Assembly: GCF_029051685.1 (NCBI RefSeq)
Contig: NZ_JAACFT010000045.1
Location: 1-61,475, forward strand
Reading direction: 5' to 3'
Length of the DNA stretch: 61,475 nucleotides
From: Bradyrhizobium sp. CSA207
Lineage (GTDB): Bacteria; Pseudomonadota; Alphaproteobacteria; Rhizobiales; Xanthobacteraceae
Part shown: positions 60,862-61,475 of the stretch, in pieces
Layout of the letters: every line of letters starts with the position of its first letter
Numbering within the stretch: the stretch's first letter is position 1
The notes under the pieces: generated by a model
The model's input: only the letters and a program-made list of their open reading frames with translations
What the model was told of the DNA's origin: nothing
The model's database searches: none
Made by a program: the position numbers and the translations under genes

Positions 60862-61475
60862 TCACGAGCGCTGATAGTCGTCTTCAATCCGGATGATGTC
60901 GTCTTCCCCGAGATAGCTGCCGGTCTGGACCTCGATCAGCTCCAGCATGATCTTGCCGGGGTTCTCCATCCGGTGCACCGCGCCCATCGGGATGTAGATC
61001 GACTCGTTCTCGTGCACCGTCTTCACGGTCTCGTTGACGGTGACGCGCGCGGCACCGCGGACCACGATCCAGTGCTCGGCGCGATGATGGTGCTTCTGCA
61101 GCGACAGCCGCCCGCCGGGCTTGACCACGATGCGCTTGACCTGGTGGCGCTCGCCATTGTCGACGGATTGATAGCTGCCCCAGGGCCGATGCACCTTGAG
61201 ATGCTCCTCGGTGACCTTCGGCGCCACCGCCTTGAGCTTCGTCACCAGCCGCTTCAGGCCGTTGGCATCGTTCTGGCGCGAGACCAGCACCGCGTCCGCG
61301 GTCGCCACCACGACGAGATCATCGACGCCTTCGAGCGCGACCAGCGCCTGGTCGGTGGTGACGTTGCAGTTGCGGGAGTCTTCGAACACCGCGGCGCCGT
61401 GCGCGGCGTTGCCTTGCGCGTCCTTGTCCGACAATTCCCACACCGCGTGCCAGGAGCCGACGTCGGACCAGCCGC
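60862..61475 (-). CDS. mannose-1-P guanylyltransferase/mannose-6-P isomerase, C-terminal part
   Basis: Partial: about 204 residues; the N-terminal part lies beyond the window. The first visible residues, GWSDVGSWHAVWEL, end the nucleotidyltransferase domain. EEHLKVHRPWGSYQSVDNGE, VKPGGRLSLQKHHHRAEHWI, then VVRGAARVTVN and SIYIPMGAVHRMENPGKIML form the cupin-like phosphomannose isomerase domain with metal His residues. The bifunctional enzyme makes GDP-mannose for exopolysaccharide or LPS. Terminates at 60862, complete at that end. Confidence 0.9.
   Translation of the reverse strand, partial: GWSDVGSWHAVWELSDKDAQGNAAHGAAVFEDSRNCNVTTDQALVALEGVDDLVVVATADAVLVSRQNDANGLKRLVTKLKAVAPKVTEEHLKVHRPWGSYQSVDNGERHQVKRIVVKPGGRLSLQKHHHRAEHWIVVRGAARVTVNETVKTVHENESIYIPMGAVHRMENPGKIMLELIEVQTGSYLGEDDIIRIEDDYQRS

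Overview
The window reads as chromosome of an alphaproteobacterium of the Bradyrhizobium type. This is inferred from the high GC content, the gene families present (paoABC, vanAB with a GntR regulator, several cyclic-di-GMP enzymes) and the many palindromic intergenic repeats of the kind common in Bradyrhizobiaceae. No tRNA, rRNA, CRISPR array or insertion sequence was recognised.

Left flank (1-8.8 kb): a flavin reductase-like protein; an RND efflux set (adaptor, inner-membrane pump, TetR regulator) on the minus strand; a MazE/MazF-type toxin-antitoxin pair; an ACS-family MFS transporter; and a DUF2809 membrane protein.

Integrated island (8,801-24,406, about 15.6 kb): it begins with a tyrosine integrase and ends near an AlpA-like excisionase. 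It is bounded by a 10-bp direct repeat. Joining the two outer flanks rebuilds one arm of a REP-type inverted repeat whose partner arm survives next to the right end. Apart from the integrase and two small secreted proteins, its genes run leftward. From right to left: a hypothetical gene, the excisionase, a DUF3102 protein, a DUF3987 primase/helicase-like protein, three small overlapping genes, a DndB-like DGQHR protein, a protein with an HK97-type major capsid C-terminus, then a cluster of small secreted, membrane and nuclease-like genes. One of these is a mini-protein ending in the SSB C-terminal motif DDDDIPF. No portal, terminase, protease or tail gene was seen, so the element looks like a phage satellite or integrative mobilisable element with an orphan capsid-like gene. 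Two genes in its left part are frameshifted and one paralogue is truncated.

Right flank (24.4-61.5 kb): YcaQ-type DNA glycosylase; small secreted or membrane proteins; an OmpA-family protein; a PMT-family mannosyltransferase; a FecR-domain protein coupled to a proline-rich autotransporter; PhnB-like VOC and cupin proteins; a periplasmic FKBP isomerase; the molybdenum aldehyde oxidoreductase operon paoABC; gamma-glutamyltransferase; trhO-slyX; a GGDEF sensor; hemE facing a divergent hemC-like gene that follows a GMC oxidoreductase; a TetR/SnoaL divergent pair; a GGDEF-EAL protein; a vanillate demethylase-type operon; phosphoglucomutase; an alpha/beta hydrolase; a lytic transglycosylase; an OmpR-type regulator; an acyltransferase; an aldose-epimerase-like protein; and the C-terminal end of a mannose-1-phosphate guanylyltransferase/mannose-6-phosphate isomerase that runs off the window.
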